A DNA stretch of 64,000 nucleotides from Actinomadura sp. KC06 (GCF_004348735.1 NZ_SMKT01000004.1:1-64000); one strand, 5' to 3'. Positions 36,665-46,507 are shown, numbered from the stretch's first letter. The notes: generated by a model from the sequence alone, not told the origin. Numbers and translations: made by a program.

Positions 36665-37222
36665 ATGCCGAGCTATGACTTCGCGCTGATCCTGAGCCGT
36701 CCCCTCTACGAGGACGAGCTGGACCCGCTGTTCGGCCGCACCCACGGCGCCGTCACGGTGTCGATCATCAGCGAGCCGCAGCACGCCGACCGTCCGGGCA
36801 ACGCGTCCTGCTCCTGGCCGGGCGCCACCCTCGCCGCGGCGATCATGGAGGTGGTGGAGCACGTCGAGGCCAGCGCGCCCGGCGTGCACGTCCTGCAGGT
36901 CGAGGCCGACCCGCTGCTGACGATCCGCGACATCGCCGAACGGGTCGGACGCTCCCTCGACTCGGTCCGGCACGCCATCACCGGCTCCCGCGGCGCGGCC
37001 GGCTTCCCCTCGTCGGAGATGTCGACGGCCGGGCACCGGCTGTGGCGCTGGTCCAAGGTGGCCGCCTACTACGGGCTGGACGACCCGCAGCTCGTGGAGG
37101 CGAAGCCGACCGTCCAGGCGATCAACGGCTGGCTCGCGCTCCGCGACGTCGTCCCCGACGTGGCGCCCGCCGCCGAAGAGGTCACCTCCGCCCTCTCCCT
37201 GGTGATCCCGCACGTCGCATAG
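36665..37222 (+). CDS. Putative DNA-binding protein
   Basis: 185 aa. The central segment LTIRDIAERVGRSLDSVRHAITG looks like a helix-turn-helix; the N-terminal 100 residues (MPSYDFALILSRPL, then ATLAAAIMEVVEHVE) form an unassigned alpha/beta region. ATG 36665 has GAGGAGG eight bases upstream. Similar actinobacterial proteins are annotated only as HTH proteins. It diverges from infA and, with the next gene, splits map from infA. Confidence 0.75.
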   Translation: MPSYDFALILSRPLYEDELDPLFGRTHGAVTVSIISEPQHADRPGNASCSWPGATLAAAIMEVVEHVEASAPGVHVLQVEADPLLTIRDIAERVGRSLDSVRHAITGSRGAAGFPSSEMSTAGHRLWRWSKVAAYYGLDDPQLVEAKPTVQAINGWLALRDVVPDVAPAAEEVTSALSLVIPHVA

Positions 37223-37460
37223 GCCGCACTTCCGGGCATACGCCGCGTTTCCGAGCCCAACAAGCACGAAATGCCCGCGTCGCGTTCGCCCAGGGTCGGG
37301 GCCGCGTGCCTCTGCGTGACAGCGCCGGGAACCGGCCGGGCGGCAGGTGGCGCCCCGAGTCGACAGTGCGGGGCGGCGGGGGCGAAGATCGTCCCGGTGC
37401 CGTGCCGGTGGCGCCTGAACCGAAGGTCCGTGATGTGCTTGGGCAAGGGGGAGACGATCG

Positions 37461-38276
37461 ATGGCGATCATCGCGCAGCTGAGCGATATCCACCTGGCGG
37501 CCGGACGGGACGGCGAGGTGGACGACGGCTCGGGACCGGTGCGCGCGCTGCGGGCGGCGGTGTCGAGCCTGCTCTCGCTGCCGGCCAGGCCGGACGCCGT
37601 CGTCATCACCGGCGACCTCGCCGACGGCGGTAAACACGCCGAGTACGCCCGGCTCCACGCGCTGCTGTCGCCGCTGCCGATGGCCGTCTACCCCATGTGC
37701 GGCAACCACGACGATCGCGACGAGATGCGGAAGGTGTTCGACGACCACCATGAGGTGACGGGCACGGGGACCGTCCCGCAGGCGCCCGTGCAGTACGCCG
37801 TGAACGTGGCCGGCGTGCGGCTCGTCTGCTGCGACACCACCGTGGACGGCCACGCCCACGGGCACATGAGCGAAGAGCGGCTCGCCTGGCTCGACGGCAC
37901 GCTCGGCGCCGCGCCCGACACCCCGACGGTCATCGCCACGCACCATCCGCCGTTCCCGATCGGGATGCGGTTCATCGACGACCTGCGGTTCGTCGACCCG
38001 GCCGGGTTCGCGTCGGTGATCGCCCGGCACCCGCAGGTGGTGCGGGTGATCTCCGGGCACGTCCACCGCGCGTCGGTCGGGTCGCTGGCGGGGACCGTCA
38101 GCACCACGTGCCCGAGCACCTACCGGCAGCTGTTCCTGGACCTCACGTCGCAGGGCCGCGCGGCCGTCACCGGGGAGCCCGCCGGGTTCGCCATCCACCT
38201 CATCGGGACGGACGGCTCGGCGACCACCCACTTCGCGCCGACCGGGAACTACCGGCCGCTCATGGACGTGGAGTGA
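37461..38276 (+). CDS. Metallophosphoesterase, CpdA/GpdQ-like
   Basis: 271 aa calcineurin-like phosphodiesterase with all five metal motifs: Asp9/His11 (SDIHL), Asp52 (GDLADGG), Asn82-His83-Asp84 (GNHDDR), His161-His162 (THHPP), His200/His202 (GHVH). This set is shared by 3',5'-cAMP phosphodiesterase and glycerophosphodiesterases, so the substrate is open. The 238-bp upstream gap shows no gene. Convergent with the DUF1707 gene. Confidence 0.9.
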   Translation: MAIIAQLSDIHLAAGRDGEVDDGSGPVRALRAAVSSLLSLPARPDAVVITGDLADGGKHAEYARLHALLSPLPMAVYPMCGNHDDRDEMRKVFDDHHEVTGTGTVPQAPVQYAVNVAGVRLVCCDTTVDGHAHGHMSEERLAWLDGTLGAAPDTPTVIATHHPPFPIGMRFIDDLRFVDPAGFASVIARHPQVVRVISGHVHRASVGSLAGTVSTTCPSTYRQLFLDLTSQGRAAVTGEPAGFAIHLIGTDGSATTHFAPTGNYRPLMDVE

Positions 38277-38292
38277 CCGCTGGACGAGGGCG

Positions 38293-38742
38293 TCAGCCGT
38301 CGCGGTGGCGGCCGAGGACGGTGCGGAGGAACAGGAGCGCGCCCCACGGGCCCGCCACCCAGATCCACCACGGGTAGACCGCCCCAGATCCCTGCACCGT
38401 CAGGATCAGCCAGATGACGAAGTTGATCCCGCCGACGACCGCCCAGGCGCCCCACATCGCCCGTATGCGCTGGAGTTCCAGGTCGCTCGACGACCGGCGC
38501 ACGGCCGGCGAGGCGGTGCTCTTCGGCTGCGCCGCCGGGACGGGGAGCTGGTAGAGATCCTCCTCCGGCAGGTCGGAGGTGACCTCCTGGAGCTGCCCGA
38601 GGGTCTTCGCCGCGTACACGGCCTCAAGCCGCTCCTGCAACTCGTCCACGGTGATCCGGCCTTCGGCGCAGTGCTCCCGCAGGCTCTCGGCCACCCGGTC
38701 GCGATCGGCGTCCGAGGCCCGGAGGTCTGGGTTCGGCGCCAT
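38293..38742 (-). CDS. DUF1707 protein with two membrane segments
   Basis: 149 aa. N-terminal DUF1707 (about 5-58: LRASDADRDRVAESLREHCAEGRITVDELQERL), a short linker and two hydrophobic segments (about 96-115 and 122-142) forming a 2TM-type tail. DUF1707 proteins are abundant in actinobacteria and unassigned in function. It begins 14 bp after map and is probably the last gene of that transcript. Confidence 0.85.
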   Translation of the reverse strand: MAPNPDLRASDADRDRVAESLREHCAEGRITVDELQERLEAVYAAKTLGQLQEVTSDLPEEDLYQLPVPAAQPKSTASPAVRRSSSDLELQRIRAMWGAWAVVGGINFVIWLILTVQGSGAVYPWWIWVAGPWGALLFLRTVLGRHRDG

Positions 38743-38756
38743 GATTCCTCCGCTCG

Positions 38757-39593
38757 TCAGGACGAGGTCTCGGTTTCATTCTGGACGACGCCGAGCCTGC
38801 CGAGCCATTCCTCGCCCTCGTCCAGCGCCGTCAGGACGCGCGGGCCGTCCGGCGTGACCGCGAACGTGTGCTCGAAGTGCGCCGACGCGCGGCCGTCGAC
38901 GGTGACGACCGTCCAGCCGTCGTCCAGCTCCACGGTGTCCTTGGCGCCGAGGTTCACCATCGGCTCGACCGCGAAGCACATCCCGGGCTCCAGGACGGGT
39001 CCGTGCCCGGGCGGCCCGTGGTTCGGGATGAGCGGGTCCATGTGCATCTCGGTGCCGATGCCGTGCCCGCCGTAGCCCTCGACGATGCCGTAGGCGCCCT
39101 GAGAGCGGATGTGAGACTCGATCGCGTGCGACATGTCGGTGAGCCTGGCCCCGGCCTTCCCGGCCGCGAGACCGTGCCACAGGGACGCCTCGGTCACCTC
39201 CAGGAGCCGCCGGCGCTCCGCGGTGATCTCCCCGACGGGGACGGTGATCGCCGCGTCGCCGTGCCAGCCGTCCACGATCGCGCCGCAGTCGATGGAGACG
39301 ATGTCGCCGTCCGCGAGCACCTTCCCGGGCCGCGGGATGCCGTGCACGATCTCCTCGTTGACGGACGCGCAGATCGTCCCGGTGAAGCCGTGGTAGCCCT
39401 TGAACGACGGGACGCCGCCGTTGTCGCGGATGTGCCGCTCGGCGAGCTCGTCAAGGTCGAGGGTGGTGATCCCCGGCCGCACGGCGTCGCGGAGCAGCTC
39501 CAGCGTGCGGCCGACCAGGAGCCCGGCCGCGCGCATCAGCTCGATCTGCTCCGCGGTCTTCAGCTGGATCTCGAGCCTGCGCCGTTTGAACAT
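38757..39593 (-). CDS. map: Methionine aminopeptidase, type I
   Basis: 278 aa pita-bread fold metalloprotease removing initiator Met. Metal ligands Asp102, Asp113, His177, Glu210 and Glu241 are all visible (SIDCGAIVDGWHGDA, GHGIG, EPM, FEHT). ATG 39593 with GGGGAGAG just upstream. Last spc-operon enzyme after secY and adk; in many actinobacteria infA follows directly, but here three genes intervene. Confidence 0.96.
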   Translation of the reverse strand: MFKRRRLEIQLKTAEQIELMRAAGLLVGRTLELLRDAVRPGITTLDLDELAERHIRDNGGVPSFKGYHGFTGTICASVNEEIVHGIPRPGKVLADGDIVSIDCGAIVDGWHGDAAITVPVGEITAERRRLLEVTEASLWHGLAAGKAGARLTDMSHAIESHIRSQGAYGIVEGYGGHGIGTEMHMDPLIPNHGPPGHGPVLEPGMCFAVEPMVNLGAKDTVELDDGWTVVTVDGRASAHFEHTFAVTPDGPRVLTALDEGEEWLGRLGVVQNETETSS

Positions 39594-39652
39594 CTCTCCC
39601 CCTGCAGGGCCCGCCACTTCTCATCGGCCCTGGCACCGCTCTGGCAGGCCCG

Positions 39653-40303
39653 TCACTTCTCCAAGGGGCGCAGCGCTGTCAGGGCGCGCTTGGTGACCTC
39701 TTCGACCGGGCCCGTCGCGTCGATGCCGACGAGGATGTTCTCGTCGGCGTAGAACTGCACGAGCGGGGCCGTGTCGTGCTTGTAGACCTCCAGGCGGTGC
39801 ATGACCACCTGTTCCTTGTCGTCGTCGCGCTGGAAGAGGTGGCCGCCGCAGTCGTCGCAGATGTCGTCCTGCTTGTCGTCGAAGTCGACGTGCCAGATCC
39901 GCCCGCACCGGTCGCAGGTCCGGCGGCCCGAAAGCCGCCGGACGACCTCGTCCTCGTCGACGACCAGCTCGAGCACGATGTCGAGCCTGGCGTCCCACTC
40001 GGCGAGGATCTTCTTCAGCGTCTCCGCCTGCGGGACGTTGCGCGGGAACCCGTCCAGCAGGAACCCGTCGCGGGCGTCGTCCTCGGCGAGCCGGTCGCGC
40101 ACCATCGCGATCGTGACCTCGTCGGGCACCAGGTCGCCGCGGTCCATGTACTGCTTGGCCTGCCGGCCGAGCTCCGTACCGCCGCTCACGTTGGCGCGGA
40201 AGATGTCACCTGTCGAGATCTTCGGGATGGACAGATGCGATGCGATGAACTGGGCCTGCGTCCCCTTGCCCGCACCCGGGGGGCCCACCAGGACGATACG
40301 CAT
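39653..40303 (-). CDS. adk: Adenylate kinase
   Basis: 216 aa; converts ATP + AMP to 2 ADP. P-loop [10 protein letters not shown] at 7-16, AMP site DGFPRN. The long LID domain carries Cys130, Cys133, Cys149 and Cys152, a complete zinc site; many actinobacterial Adks have short lids without zinc, so this is worth noting. Its ATG directly abuts the secY stop codon. Confidence 0.97.
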   Translation of the reverse strand: MRIVLVGPPGAGKGTQAQFIASHLSIPKISTGDIFRANVSGGTELGRQAKQYMDRGDLVPDEVTIAMVRDRLAEDDARDGFLLDGFPRNVPQAETLKKILAEWDARLDIVLELVVDEDEVVRRLSGRRTCDRCGRIWHVDFDDKQDDICDDCGGHLFQRDDDKEQVVMHRLEVYKHDTAPLVQFYADENILVGIDATGPVEEVTKRALTALRPLEK

Positions 40304-41602
40304 CTACCGAAGGAAGCCCTCGTAGTTGCGTTGCTGGAGCTGACTCTCGATCTGCTTCACGGTATCCAGTCCGACGCCGACGATGATGAGGATGCTCGCG
40401 CCGCCGAAGGGGAACTCCTGGGTCGCGTTCAGGAGTGCGAACGCCACCATGGGGATCAGTGACACGAGCCCCAGGTAAAGCGCACCGGGTGTGGTGATCC
40501 GGGTCAGCACGAAGTCGAGGTACTCGGCGGTCGGCCGACCAGGACGGATACCTGGGATGAATCCACCATACTTCTTCATGTTGTCGGCCACTTCAGTGGG
40601 GTTGAACGTGATCGCCACGTAGAAGTAGGTGAAGAAGATGATGAAGACGAAGAAGATCCCCATGTGCCATGGGTTGTCCTGCTGCAGGTAGGGCTGTACC
40701 TTCTGCAACCACTTCGTGTCGGGCCACAGCTGGGTCGCGAGGACCGGCAGGTAGAGCAGCGACGACGCGAAGATGATCGGGATGATGCCGGCCTGGTTCA
40801 CCTTGAGCGGGATGTAGGTGGACGTCCCGCCGTACATGCGGCGGCCGACCATGCGCTTGGCGTACTGGACGGGGATGCGCCGCTGGGCCTGCTCGACGAA
40901 CACCACGCCCGCCATGATCGCGAGGCCGACGAGCAGCACCACCGCGAAGACGAAGCCGTTCTTGGCCTTGTAGATGCTCCAGAACTGGGCCGGGAAGACC
41001 GCGACGACCTGGGTGAAGATCAGCAGTGACATGCCGTTGCCGACGCCGCGGTCGGTGATCAGCTCGCCCAGCCACATGATGACCGACGTGCCCGCGACCA
41101 TGCAGATCACCATCGTGATGATCGGGAAGACGCCCGTCTCGTACAGGATGTCGCCGCTCCCGGAGATGCCCTGGAACAGCTGCCCGGTGCTCGCCATCGC
41201 GACGATTCCGGTGGCCTGCAGGATCGCCAGCCCGACCGTCAGGTAACGGGTGTACTGGGTGATCTTCGTCGTGCCGGCCTGGCCCTCCTTCTTGAGGGCC
41301 TCCAGCCGCGGGATCACCACCGTCAGCAACTGCAGGATGATGCTCGCCGTGATGTACGGCATGATGCCCAGCGCGAAGATCGACAACTTCAGCAGCGCGC
41401 CGCCGCTGAACAGGTCGACGAGGCCGTAGAGGTTGTTGCTCTCCTTGGCCGCGTCGGCGGTCTCCTTCAGCACCTTCACGTTCACGTTCGGCGTCGGGAT
41501 GATCGACCCCAGCCGGAACACCAAGATGATGAACAACGTGAACAAAAGCTTTTTACGCAGGTCAGGCGTACGGAAAGCCCGAGCGAAAGCGGTCAGCACC
41601 AT
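40304..41602 (-). CDS. secY: Preprotein translocase subunit SecY
   Basis: 432-aa channel subunit of the SecYEG translocon with ten membrane segments. The FSGGALLKLSIFALGIMPY plug region and the cytosolic loops (YAKRMVGRRMYGG, NPTEVADNMKKYGGFIPGIRPG) are typical. Last but two in the spc operon; upstream is a 224-bp gap with a hairpin, which may let secY-adk-map be tuned separately from the ribosomal genes. Confidence 0.98.
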   Translation of the reverse strand: MVLTAFARAFRTPDLRKKLLFTLFIILVFRLGSIIPTPNVNVKVLKETADAAKESNNLYGLVDLFSGGALLKLSIFALGIMPYITASIILQLLTVVIPRLEALKKEGQAGTTKITQYTRYLTVGLAILQATGIVAMASTGQLFQGISGSGDILYETGVFPIITMVICMVAGTSVIMWLGELITDRGVGNGMSLLIFTQVVAVFPAQFWSIYKAKNGFVFAVVLLVGLAIMAGVVFVEQAQRRIPVQYAKRMVGRRMYGGTSTYIPLKVNQAGIIPIIFASSLLYLPVLATQLWPDTKWLQKVQPYLQQDNPWHMGIFFVFIIFFTYFYVAITFNPTEVADNMKKYGGFIPGIRPGRPTAEYLDFVLTRITTPGALYLGLVSLIPMVAFALLNATQEFPFGGASILIIVGVGLDTVKQIESQLQQRNYEGFLR

Positions 41603-41744
41603 TCCTCCTGCGTGACTGGCGAATTCATGGCCGCCGAGGGGCCGGTTACAGGTCCATGACGTCGGGCGGAGAATACCGGGTGAGAGGCGGGAGTGTGCAA
41701 TCTCACGCGGAACGCCGCCGGTGTGACTCTAACAGCAGAAGCGA

Positions 41745-41785
41745 CCGGGGCCGTCCCACCAGTCCCGGCGGCCTTGCGGCCCCGG
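41745..41785. repeat. Hairpin in the rplO-secY gap
   Basis: CCGGGGCCG/CGGCCCCGG (41745-41753/41777-41785), perfect 9-bp arms. The right arm sequence GCGGCCCCGG recurs at about 41799-41808, so two alternative stems can form. Possible attenuator or terminator between rplO and secY. Confidence 0.45.
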
Positions 41786-41826
41786 GCGCTTGGCGAGAGC
41801 GGCCCCGGCATCTGACGTGGTCCTTC

Positions 41827-42318
41827 TTACAGCTCGTCGGCGGTTCCACCGGCCGCGGCGATCTTTTCCTTCGCGGTGCCGGAGAAGGCGTGCGCCTTCA
41901 CCTGAACCGCGACGGAGATCTCGCCGGTGCCGAGGACCTTGACCGGACGGCCGCGGCGCACCGCGCCCCTGGCCGCCAGATCGTCCGCCGTGACCTCGCC
42001 GCCCTCGGGGTAGAGCGCGGCGAGCTTGTCCAGGTTCACGACCTGGAACTCGACCCGGTTCGGGTTCTTGAAGCCCTTGAGCTTCGGCACCCGGCGGATC
42101 AGCGGCATCTGGCCGCCCTCGAAACCGACCGGCACGGTGCCGCGGGCCTTGGTGCCCTTGGTGCCGCGGCCCGCGGTCTTGCCCTTGGACGCCTCGCCGC
42201 GGCCCTTGCGGACCTTGCGGCGGTTCGAACCCGGGGCCGGACGCAGATCGTGCACCTGCAGCGGAGTGCCCGCGGCGGTGTCCTCGGCCTCGGGGGCGTC
42301 CTTGGAGAGATCAGCCAT
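41827..42318 (-). CDS. rplO: 50S ribosomal protein L15
   Basis: 163 aa. [20 protein letters not shown] and [11 protein letters not shown] form the Gly/Arg-rich N-terminal arm; [18 protein letters not shown] is the family signature. Starts one base after the rpmD stop. Confidence 0.98.
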   Translation of the reverse strand: MADLSKDAPEAEDTAAGTPLQVHDLRPAPGSNRRKVRKGRGEASKGKTAGRGTKGTKARGTVPVGFEGGQMPLIRRVPKLKGFKNPNRVEFQVVNLDKLAALYPEGGEVTADDLAARGAVRRGRPVKVLGTGEISVAVQVKAHAFSGTAKEKIAAAGGTADEL

Positions 42319-42319
42319 C

Positions 42320-42502
42320 TCAGTCGACCTCCTCGACGGTGACCAGGTGCGCCACCGTCCGGATCATGCCGAGCACCTCGGGGCGGTCCTCGCGGACCAC
42401 GCTCTGCCCGATCTTCTTCAGGCCGAGGGTGCGCAGCGTCTCACGCTGGTTCTGCTTCTCGCTGATCACCGACTTGGTCTGCGTGATCTTCAACTGGGTC
42501 AT
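42320..42502 (-). CDS. rpmD: 50S ribosomal protein L30
   Basis: 60 aa. [20 protein letters not shown] and [18 protein letters not shown] are canonical. ATG 42502 overlaps the rpsE stop (ATGA, 42499-42502), indicating coupling. Confidence 0.97.
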   Translation of the reverse strand: MTQLKITQTKSVISEKQNQRETLRTLGLKKIGQSVVREDRPEVLGMIRTVAHLVTVEEVD

Positions 42503-43119
42503 GAGGTCGCGGCCTCCGCCCTGGGCTCGCTGCCCGCGGCGCGGGCCCGCAGCATCGCCGCGGGGGCGACGTCCTCGATCGGCAGGCCGCGCTTGGCCGC
42601 GATCTCCTCGGGACGCTTCAGTGCCTTCAGACCCGCGATCGTGGCGTGCACGATGTTGATCGCGTTGTCGCTGCCCAGCGACTTGCTCAGCACGTCGTGG
42701 ATGCCGGCGCACTCCAGCACCGCGCGCACCGGGCCGCCCGCGATCACGCCGGTGCCGGGGCTCGCCGGACGCAGCAGGACCTCGCCCGCCGCGTCCCGCG
42801 CCTGCACCAGGTGCGGGATGGTGCCCTGGATCCGCGGGACCTTGAAGAAGTGCTTCTTGGCCTCCTCGACGCCCTTGGCGATCGCCGCGGGCACCTCCTT
42901 GGCCTTGCCGTAGCCGACGCCGACGGTGCCGTTGCCGTCACCGACGATCACCAGGGCGGTGAAGCTGAAGCGACGCCCGCCCTTGACGACCTTGGCGACG
43001 CGGTTGATCGCCACGACCTTCTCGATGTACGACTGGCCCTTGTCGGCGCCACCGCGGCGGTCGTCGCGGCGATCGCGACGGTCGCCACCCTGACCGCCGC
43101 CACGCCTCTGCGCTGCCAT
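42499..43119 (-). CDS. rpsE: 30S ribosomal protein S5
   Basis: 206 aa. An N-terminal low-complexity extension of about 28 residues rich in Gly, Arg and Asp ([20 protein letters not shown]) precedes the dsRBD-like core ([20 protein letters not shown]) and the [14 protein letters not shown] segment. ATG 43119 is chosen; the frame extends further but without family similarity. Confidence 0.97.
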   Translation of the reverse strand: MAAQRRGGGQGGDRRDRRDDRRGGADKGQSYIEKVVAINRVAKVVKGGRRFSFTALVIVGDGNGTVGVGYGKAKEVPAAIAKGVEEAKKHFFKVPRIQGTIPHLVQARDAAGEVLLRPASPGTGVIAGGPVRAVLECAGIHDVLSKSLGSDNAINIVHATIAGLKALKRPEEIAAKRGLPIEDVAPAAMLRARAAGSEPRAEAATS

Positions 43120-43198
43120 CAGTGGTTCCTCTCGTTCACAAGGGGTGCGAGCGAAGCTCGTCCTTTGTAGGTGGTGGGTGGGGGCTGGAGGACGGTCG

Positions 43199-43585
43199 TC
43201 ACAGCTGGAGGCCCCCCTCGCGCGCACCGTCCGCGACTGCGGCGATGCGGCCGTGGTACTTGTTGCCGCCCCGGTCGAAGACGACCGCGGCGACGCCGGC
43301 CTGCTTGGCCCGCGCGGCGACGAGCTCGCCGACCTTGCGGGACTTGGCGGTCTTGTCGCCGGAGTCGGCGCGCAGGTCCGCCTCCATGGTGGACGCGCTG
43401 GCCAGCGTGTGGCCCTTGTCGTCGTCGATGACCTGGACGAACACGTGCCGGCTGGAGCGGGTCACGACCAGGCGAGGACGCTCGGCGGTGCCGAGGACCT
43501 TCTTGCGGACCCGGATGTGCCGGCGCCTGCGGGCCTTGGCCCGCGCCGACGTGGCCTTGCCGGCCAGGGTCTTGGTGCCTGCCAT
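43199..43585 (-). CDS. rplR: 50S ribosomal protein L18
   Basis: 128 aa 5S rRNA-binding protein. Basic N-terminus ([16 protein letters not shown]), [20 protein letters not shown] and the end [10 protein letters not shown] are typical. Starts 2 bp after the rplF stop. Confidence 0.98.
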   Translation of the reverse strand: MAGTKTLAGKATSARAKARRRRHIRVRKKVLGTAERPRLVVTRSSRHVFVQVIDDDKGHTLASASTMEADLRADSGDKTAKSRKVGELVAARAKQAGVAAVVFDRGGNKYHGRIAAVADGAREGGLQL

Positions 43586-43587
43586 GA

Positions 43588-44124
43588 CTACTTACCAGCC
43601 TTTCCGACCTTGCGGCGGATCTGCTCGCCCTCGTACCGCACGCCCTTGCCCTTGTACGGGTCGGGCTTGCGCAGCTTGCGGATGTTGGCGGCGACCTCGC
43701 CGACCTTCTGCTTGTCGATGCCCTCGACGACCAGCTGGGTCGGACGCTCCACCGTGAAGCTGATGCCCTCGGGCGGCTCGACGGTGATCGGGTGGCTGTA
43801 TCCGAGCGAGAACTCCAGGTTCTTGCCCTTCGCCACCACGCGGTACCCGACGCCCTGGATGACCAGGGTCTTCTTGTAGCCGTCGGTCACCCCGACGACC
43901 ATGTTGTTGATCAGCGTCCGGGTGAGCCCGTGCAGGCCGCGCACCTTGTTGACGTCGTTCGGCCGGGAGACGACGATCTTGCCGTCCTCCTGCTTGACCT
44001 CGATGGGCTCGGCGACCGTGTGCGACAGCGTGCCCTTCGGCCCCTTGACGGTGACCTCCCGGCCGTCGAGCTTGACCTCGACGTTGCCGGGCACGGCGAT
44101 GGGGCTACGTCCGATTCGAGACAT
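43588..44124 (-). CDS. rplF: 50S ribosomal protein L6
   Basis: 178 aa with two similar domains. [17 protein letters not shown] at the start and the C-terminal signature [16 protein letters not shown]. Between rpsH and rplR in the spc operon. Confidence 0.98.
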   Translation of the reverse strand: MSRIGRSPIAVPGNVEVKLDGREVTVKGPKGTLSHTVAEPIEVKQEDGKIVVSRPNDVNKVRGLHGLTRTLINNMVVGVTDGYKKTLVIQGVGYRVVAKGKNLEFSLGYSHPITVEPPEGISFTVERPTQLVVEGIDKQKVGEVAANIRKLRKPDPYKGKGVRYEGEQIRRKVGKAGK

Positions 44125-44139
44125 TGGTCAGAACCCCCC

Positions 44140-44538
44140 TCACCACACGTAGGCGAGGACTTCGCCGCCCACGCCGCGCTTGCCCGCCTGCCGGTCGGTC
44201 ATCAGGCCGGAGGACGTCGAGATGATCGCGACGCCCAGCCCGCCGAGGACCTTGGGCAGGTTGTCCTTCTTCGCGTACACGCGCAGACCCGGCTTCGAGA
44301 CGCGCTTGATGCCGGCGATCGAACGCTCCCGGGTCGGCCCGAACTTGAGCTCGATGTTGAGCTTCTTGCCGACCTCGGCGTCCTCCACGCTCCAGCCCGA
44401 GATGTAGCCCTCCTGCTGGAGGATCTCGGCGATGTGCGCCTTGATCTTCGAGTACGGCATCGCCACCTGGTCGTGGTACGCCGAATTCGCGTTCCGCAGA
44501 CGCGTCAGCATGTCTGCGATCGGGTCGGTCATCGTCAT
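44140..44538 (-). CDS. rpsH: 30S ribosomal protein S8
   Basis: 132 aa, central assembly protein and translational repressor of the spc operon in E. coli. [18 protein letters not shown] and the C-terminal [20 protein letters not shown] signature are present. The 145-bp gap before it (from rpsN) contains two strong hairpins, unusual within this operon. Confidence 0.98.
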   Translation of the reverse strand: MTMTDPIADMLTRLRNANSAYHDQVAMPYSKIKAHIAEILQQEGYISGWSVEDAEVGKKLNIELKFGPTRERSIAGIKRVSKPGLRVYAKKDNLPKVLGGLGVAIISTSSGLMTDRQAGKRGVGGEVLAYVW

Positions 44539-44606
44539 GGCCTACTGGCCCTCCCTCGCCACGGTTTCCTTGGACTGATGCGCCCGTGGACCTTTGGCGC
44601 GGTCGT

Positions 44607-44626
44607 GGGCGTCCTCGCGGACGCCC
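44607..44626 (-). promoter_or_regulatory. Hairpin GGGCGTCC-TCGC-GGACGCCC upstream of rpsH
   Basis: Perfect 8-bp stem with a 4-base loop in the rpsN-rpsH gap, about 70 nt before the rpsH start on the mRNA. Candidate regulatory RNA element. Confidence 0.5.
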
Positions 44627-44657
44627 GGTCGGTCATTATCAGGCCGGTTTCCCGCCC

Positions 44658-44679
44658 GTCCCGGGGCGCGCCCCGGGAC
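44658..44679 (-). terminator. 22-bp perfect palindrome after rpsN
   Basis: GTCCCGGGGCG/CGCCCCGGGAC with no loop bases, starting 4 bases beyond the rpsN stop codon. As RNA it forms a very stable hairpin with a small loop. Possible attenuator inside the spc operon. Confidence 0.55.
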
Positions 44680-44683
44680 GCGG

Positions 44684-44869
44684 TCACCAGCTGGACTTCG
44701 TGATGCCGGGCAGCTCGCCGCGGTGGGCCATCTCCCGGAAGCAGACGCGGCACAGGCCGAACTTCCGGTAGACGGAGCGCGGACGCCCGCAGCGCGAGCA
44801 TCGAGTGTACGCGCGGACGCCGAACTTCGGCTTCCGCGCCGCCTTGGCGATCATCGACTTCTTCGCCAT
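44684..44869 (-). CDS. rpsN: 30S ribosomal protein S14, type Z
   Basis: 61 aa short zinc-binding S14: Cys24, Cys27, Cys40 and Cys43 in CSRCG and CRVC. Full-length zinc-free S14 copies are often found elsewhere in actinobacterial genomes under zinc control. Starts 4 bp after rplE stop. Confidence 0.97.
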   Translation of the reverse strand: MAKKSMIAKAARKPKFGVRAYTRCSRCGRPRSVYRKFGLCRVCFREMAHRGELPGITKSSW

Positions 44870-44873
44870 GTGC

Positions 44874-45464
44874 TCAGTTCTCCTTGAACGGGAAACCGAG
44901 GAGCCTCAGCAGCGCCCGGCCCTCGTCGTCGGTCTTCGCGGTCGTCACGACCGTGATGTCCATGCCGCGCTGCCGGTCGACCTTGTCGGGGTCGACCTCG
45001 TGGAACATGACCTGCTCGGTCAGCCCGAACGTGTAGTTGCCGTTGCCGTCGAACTGCCTCGGCGACAGGCCGCGGAAGTCGCGGATGCGGGGCAGCGCCG
45101 TCGCGAGCAGCCGGTCCAGGAACTCCCACATGCGGTCGCCGCGCAGCGTGGCGTGCGCGCCGATCGGCATGCCCTCGCGCAGCTTGAACTGCGCGATGGA
45201 CTTGCGGGCCCGGTTCACGGCCGGCTTCTGGCCGGTGATCAGCGCCAGGTCGCGGATCGCGCCCTCGATCAGCTTGGCGTCCTTGGCCGCGTCGCCGACC
45301 CCCATGTTCACCACGATCTTGGTGAGGGTGGGGATCTGCATGACGTTCTCGTAGCCGAACTGCTCCCGCATCTGCCCCGCGATCTCCTCGCGGTAGCGGA
45401 CCTTGAGCCGCGGCGGCGGGACGGGACGCGCGTCGGTCTGCGTCTCGGTGACGGTGTCGGTCAT
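44874..45464 (-). CDS. rplE: 50S ribosomal protein L5
   Basis: 196 aa 5S rRNA-binding protein. An extra N-terminal stretch ([19 protein letters not shown]) precedes [33 protein letters not shown] and [20 protein letters not shown] are conserved. Confidence 0.98.
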   Translation of the reverse strand: MTDTVTETQTDARPVPPPRLKVRYREEIAGQMREQFGYENVMQIPTLTKIVVNMGVGDAAKDAKLIEGAIRDLALITGQKPAVNRARKSIAQFKLREGMPIGAHATLRGDRMWEFLDRLLATALPRIRDFRGLSPRQFDGNGNYTFGLTEQVMFHEVDPDKVDRQRGMDITVVTTAKTDDEGRALLRLLGFPFKEN

Positions 45465-45469
45465 CGGTC

Positions 45470-45790
45470 TCAGATCTCCTTACCGCTGCGCCGCGAGACC
45501 CGGACCTTGGTCGTGGTGCCGTCCTCGTTCTCGTCGATGCGGTATCCGACCCGGACCGGCTTGCCGTCCTCCACGATCGCGACGTTGCTGACGTGCAGCG
45601 GCGCCTCGACCGTGACGCGGCCGCTCTCCTTGCCGGCCCGCTGCGCGTCGGCCTTGATGTTCTTGGTGATGAGGTTGACGCCCTCGACGACCACCCGCTC
45701 CTCGCGGGGGATGGTGCGCAGGACCTTGCCCGTCGCGCCCTTGTCCTTGCCGGCGAGGACAATCACCTCGTCGCCCTTGCGGATCTTCAT
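45470..45790 (-). CDS. rplX: 50S ribosomal protein L24
   Basis: 106 aa with an N-terminal KOW motif ([22 protein letters not shown]). Assembly initiator of the large subunit. Its ATG overlaps the rplN stop by one base (TGATG). Confidence 0.97.
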   Translation of the reverse strand: MKIRKGDEVIVLAGKDKGATGKVLRTIPREERVVVEGVNLITKNIKADAQRAGKESGRVTVEAPLHVSNVAIVEDGKPVRVGYRIDENEDGTTTKVRVSRRSGKEI

Positions 45791-46158
45791 CAGAGCACCT
45801 CCGGCGCGAGCGAGATGATGCGCATGAACTTCTTCTCGCGCAGTTCGCGGCCCACCGGGCCGAAGATTCGGGTGCCGCGGGGGTCGCCGCCGTCCCTAAT
45901 GAGCACTGCGGCGTTCTCGTCGAAGCGGATGTAGGAGCCGTCCGGGCGCCGGCGCTCCTTGCGGGTGCGCACGACGACCGCCTTGACGACGTCACCCTTC
46001 TTCACGCCCGCGCCGGGAAGGGCGTCCTTCACCGTCGCGACGATGATGTCGCCGACTCCCGCGTAGCGCCGACCCGAGCCGCCGAGAACCCGGATGCAAA
46101 GGATCTCCTTCGCACCCGTGTTGTCGGCGACCTTGAGTCGCGACTCCTGCTGGATCAC
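45790..46158 (-). CDS. rplN: 50S ribosomal protein L14
   Basis: 122 aa, starts [19 protein letters not shown] and contains [20 protein letters not shown]. First gene of the spc block; a 64-bp gap separates it from rpsQ, the end of the S10 block. Confidence 0.98.
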   Translation of the reverse strand: MIQQESRLKVADNTGAKEILCIRVLGGSGRRYAGVGDIIVATVKDALPGAGVKKGDVVKAVVVRTRKERRRPDGSYIRFDENAAVLIRDGGDPRGTRIFGPVGRELREKKFMRIISLAPEVL

Positions 46159-46222
46159 GTCAACTCCTGTTCGTCACACCGGTTCTGCCGCCGTCTCGGC
46201 GGCAGCCTGGTGGAACCAGTAA

Positions 46223-46507
46223 TTACTTGGCCTTCTCGAGGATCTCCACCACGCGCCACCGCTTGGTGGCCGACAGCGGGCGGGTCTCCATGAGCCGGAC
46301 GCGGTCGCCGACGCCACACTCGTTGGCCTCGTCGTGCGCCTTGTAGTTCTTCGTGCGGCGGATCACCTTGTGGTACTTGGCGTGCTTCACGCGGTCCTCG
46401 ACGGACACGACGACGGTCTTGTCCATCTTGTCGCTGACCACGAGACCCTCAAGGATCTTGCGGCTGTTCCGCTGCGCGGCGGTCTGCTCTGTCTGCTGCT
46501 CGGTCAT
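46223..46507 (-). CDS. rpsQ: 30S ribosomal protein S17
   Basis: 94 aa OB-fold protein. A short Gln/Thr-rich N-terminal extension precedes [35 protein letters not shown] near the end. ATG overlaps the rpmC stop (46504-46507). Confidence 0.98.
   Translation of the reverse strand: MTEQQTEQTAAQRNSRKILEGLVVSDKMDKTVVVSVEDRVKHAKYHKVIRRTKNYKAHDEANECGVGDRVRLMETRPLSATKRWRVVEILEKAK

Noticed and set aside
37223..37460. Possible riboswitch before the metallophosphoesterase
   Set aside because: GC-rich complementary pieces exist, but no known riboswitch motif could be matched.
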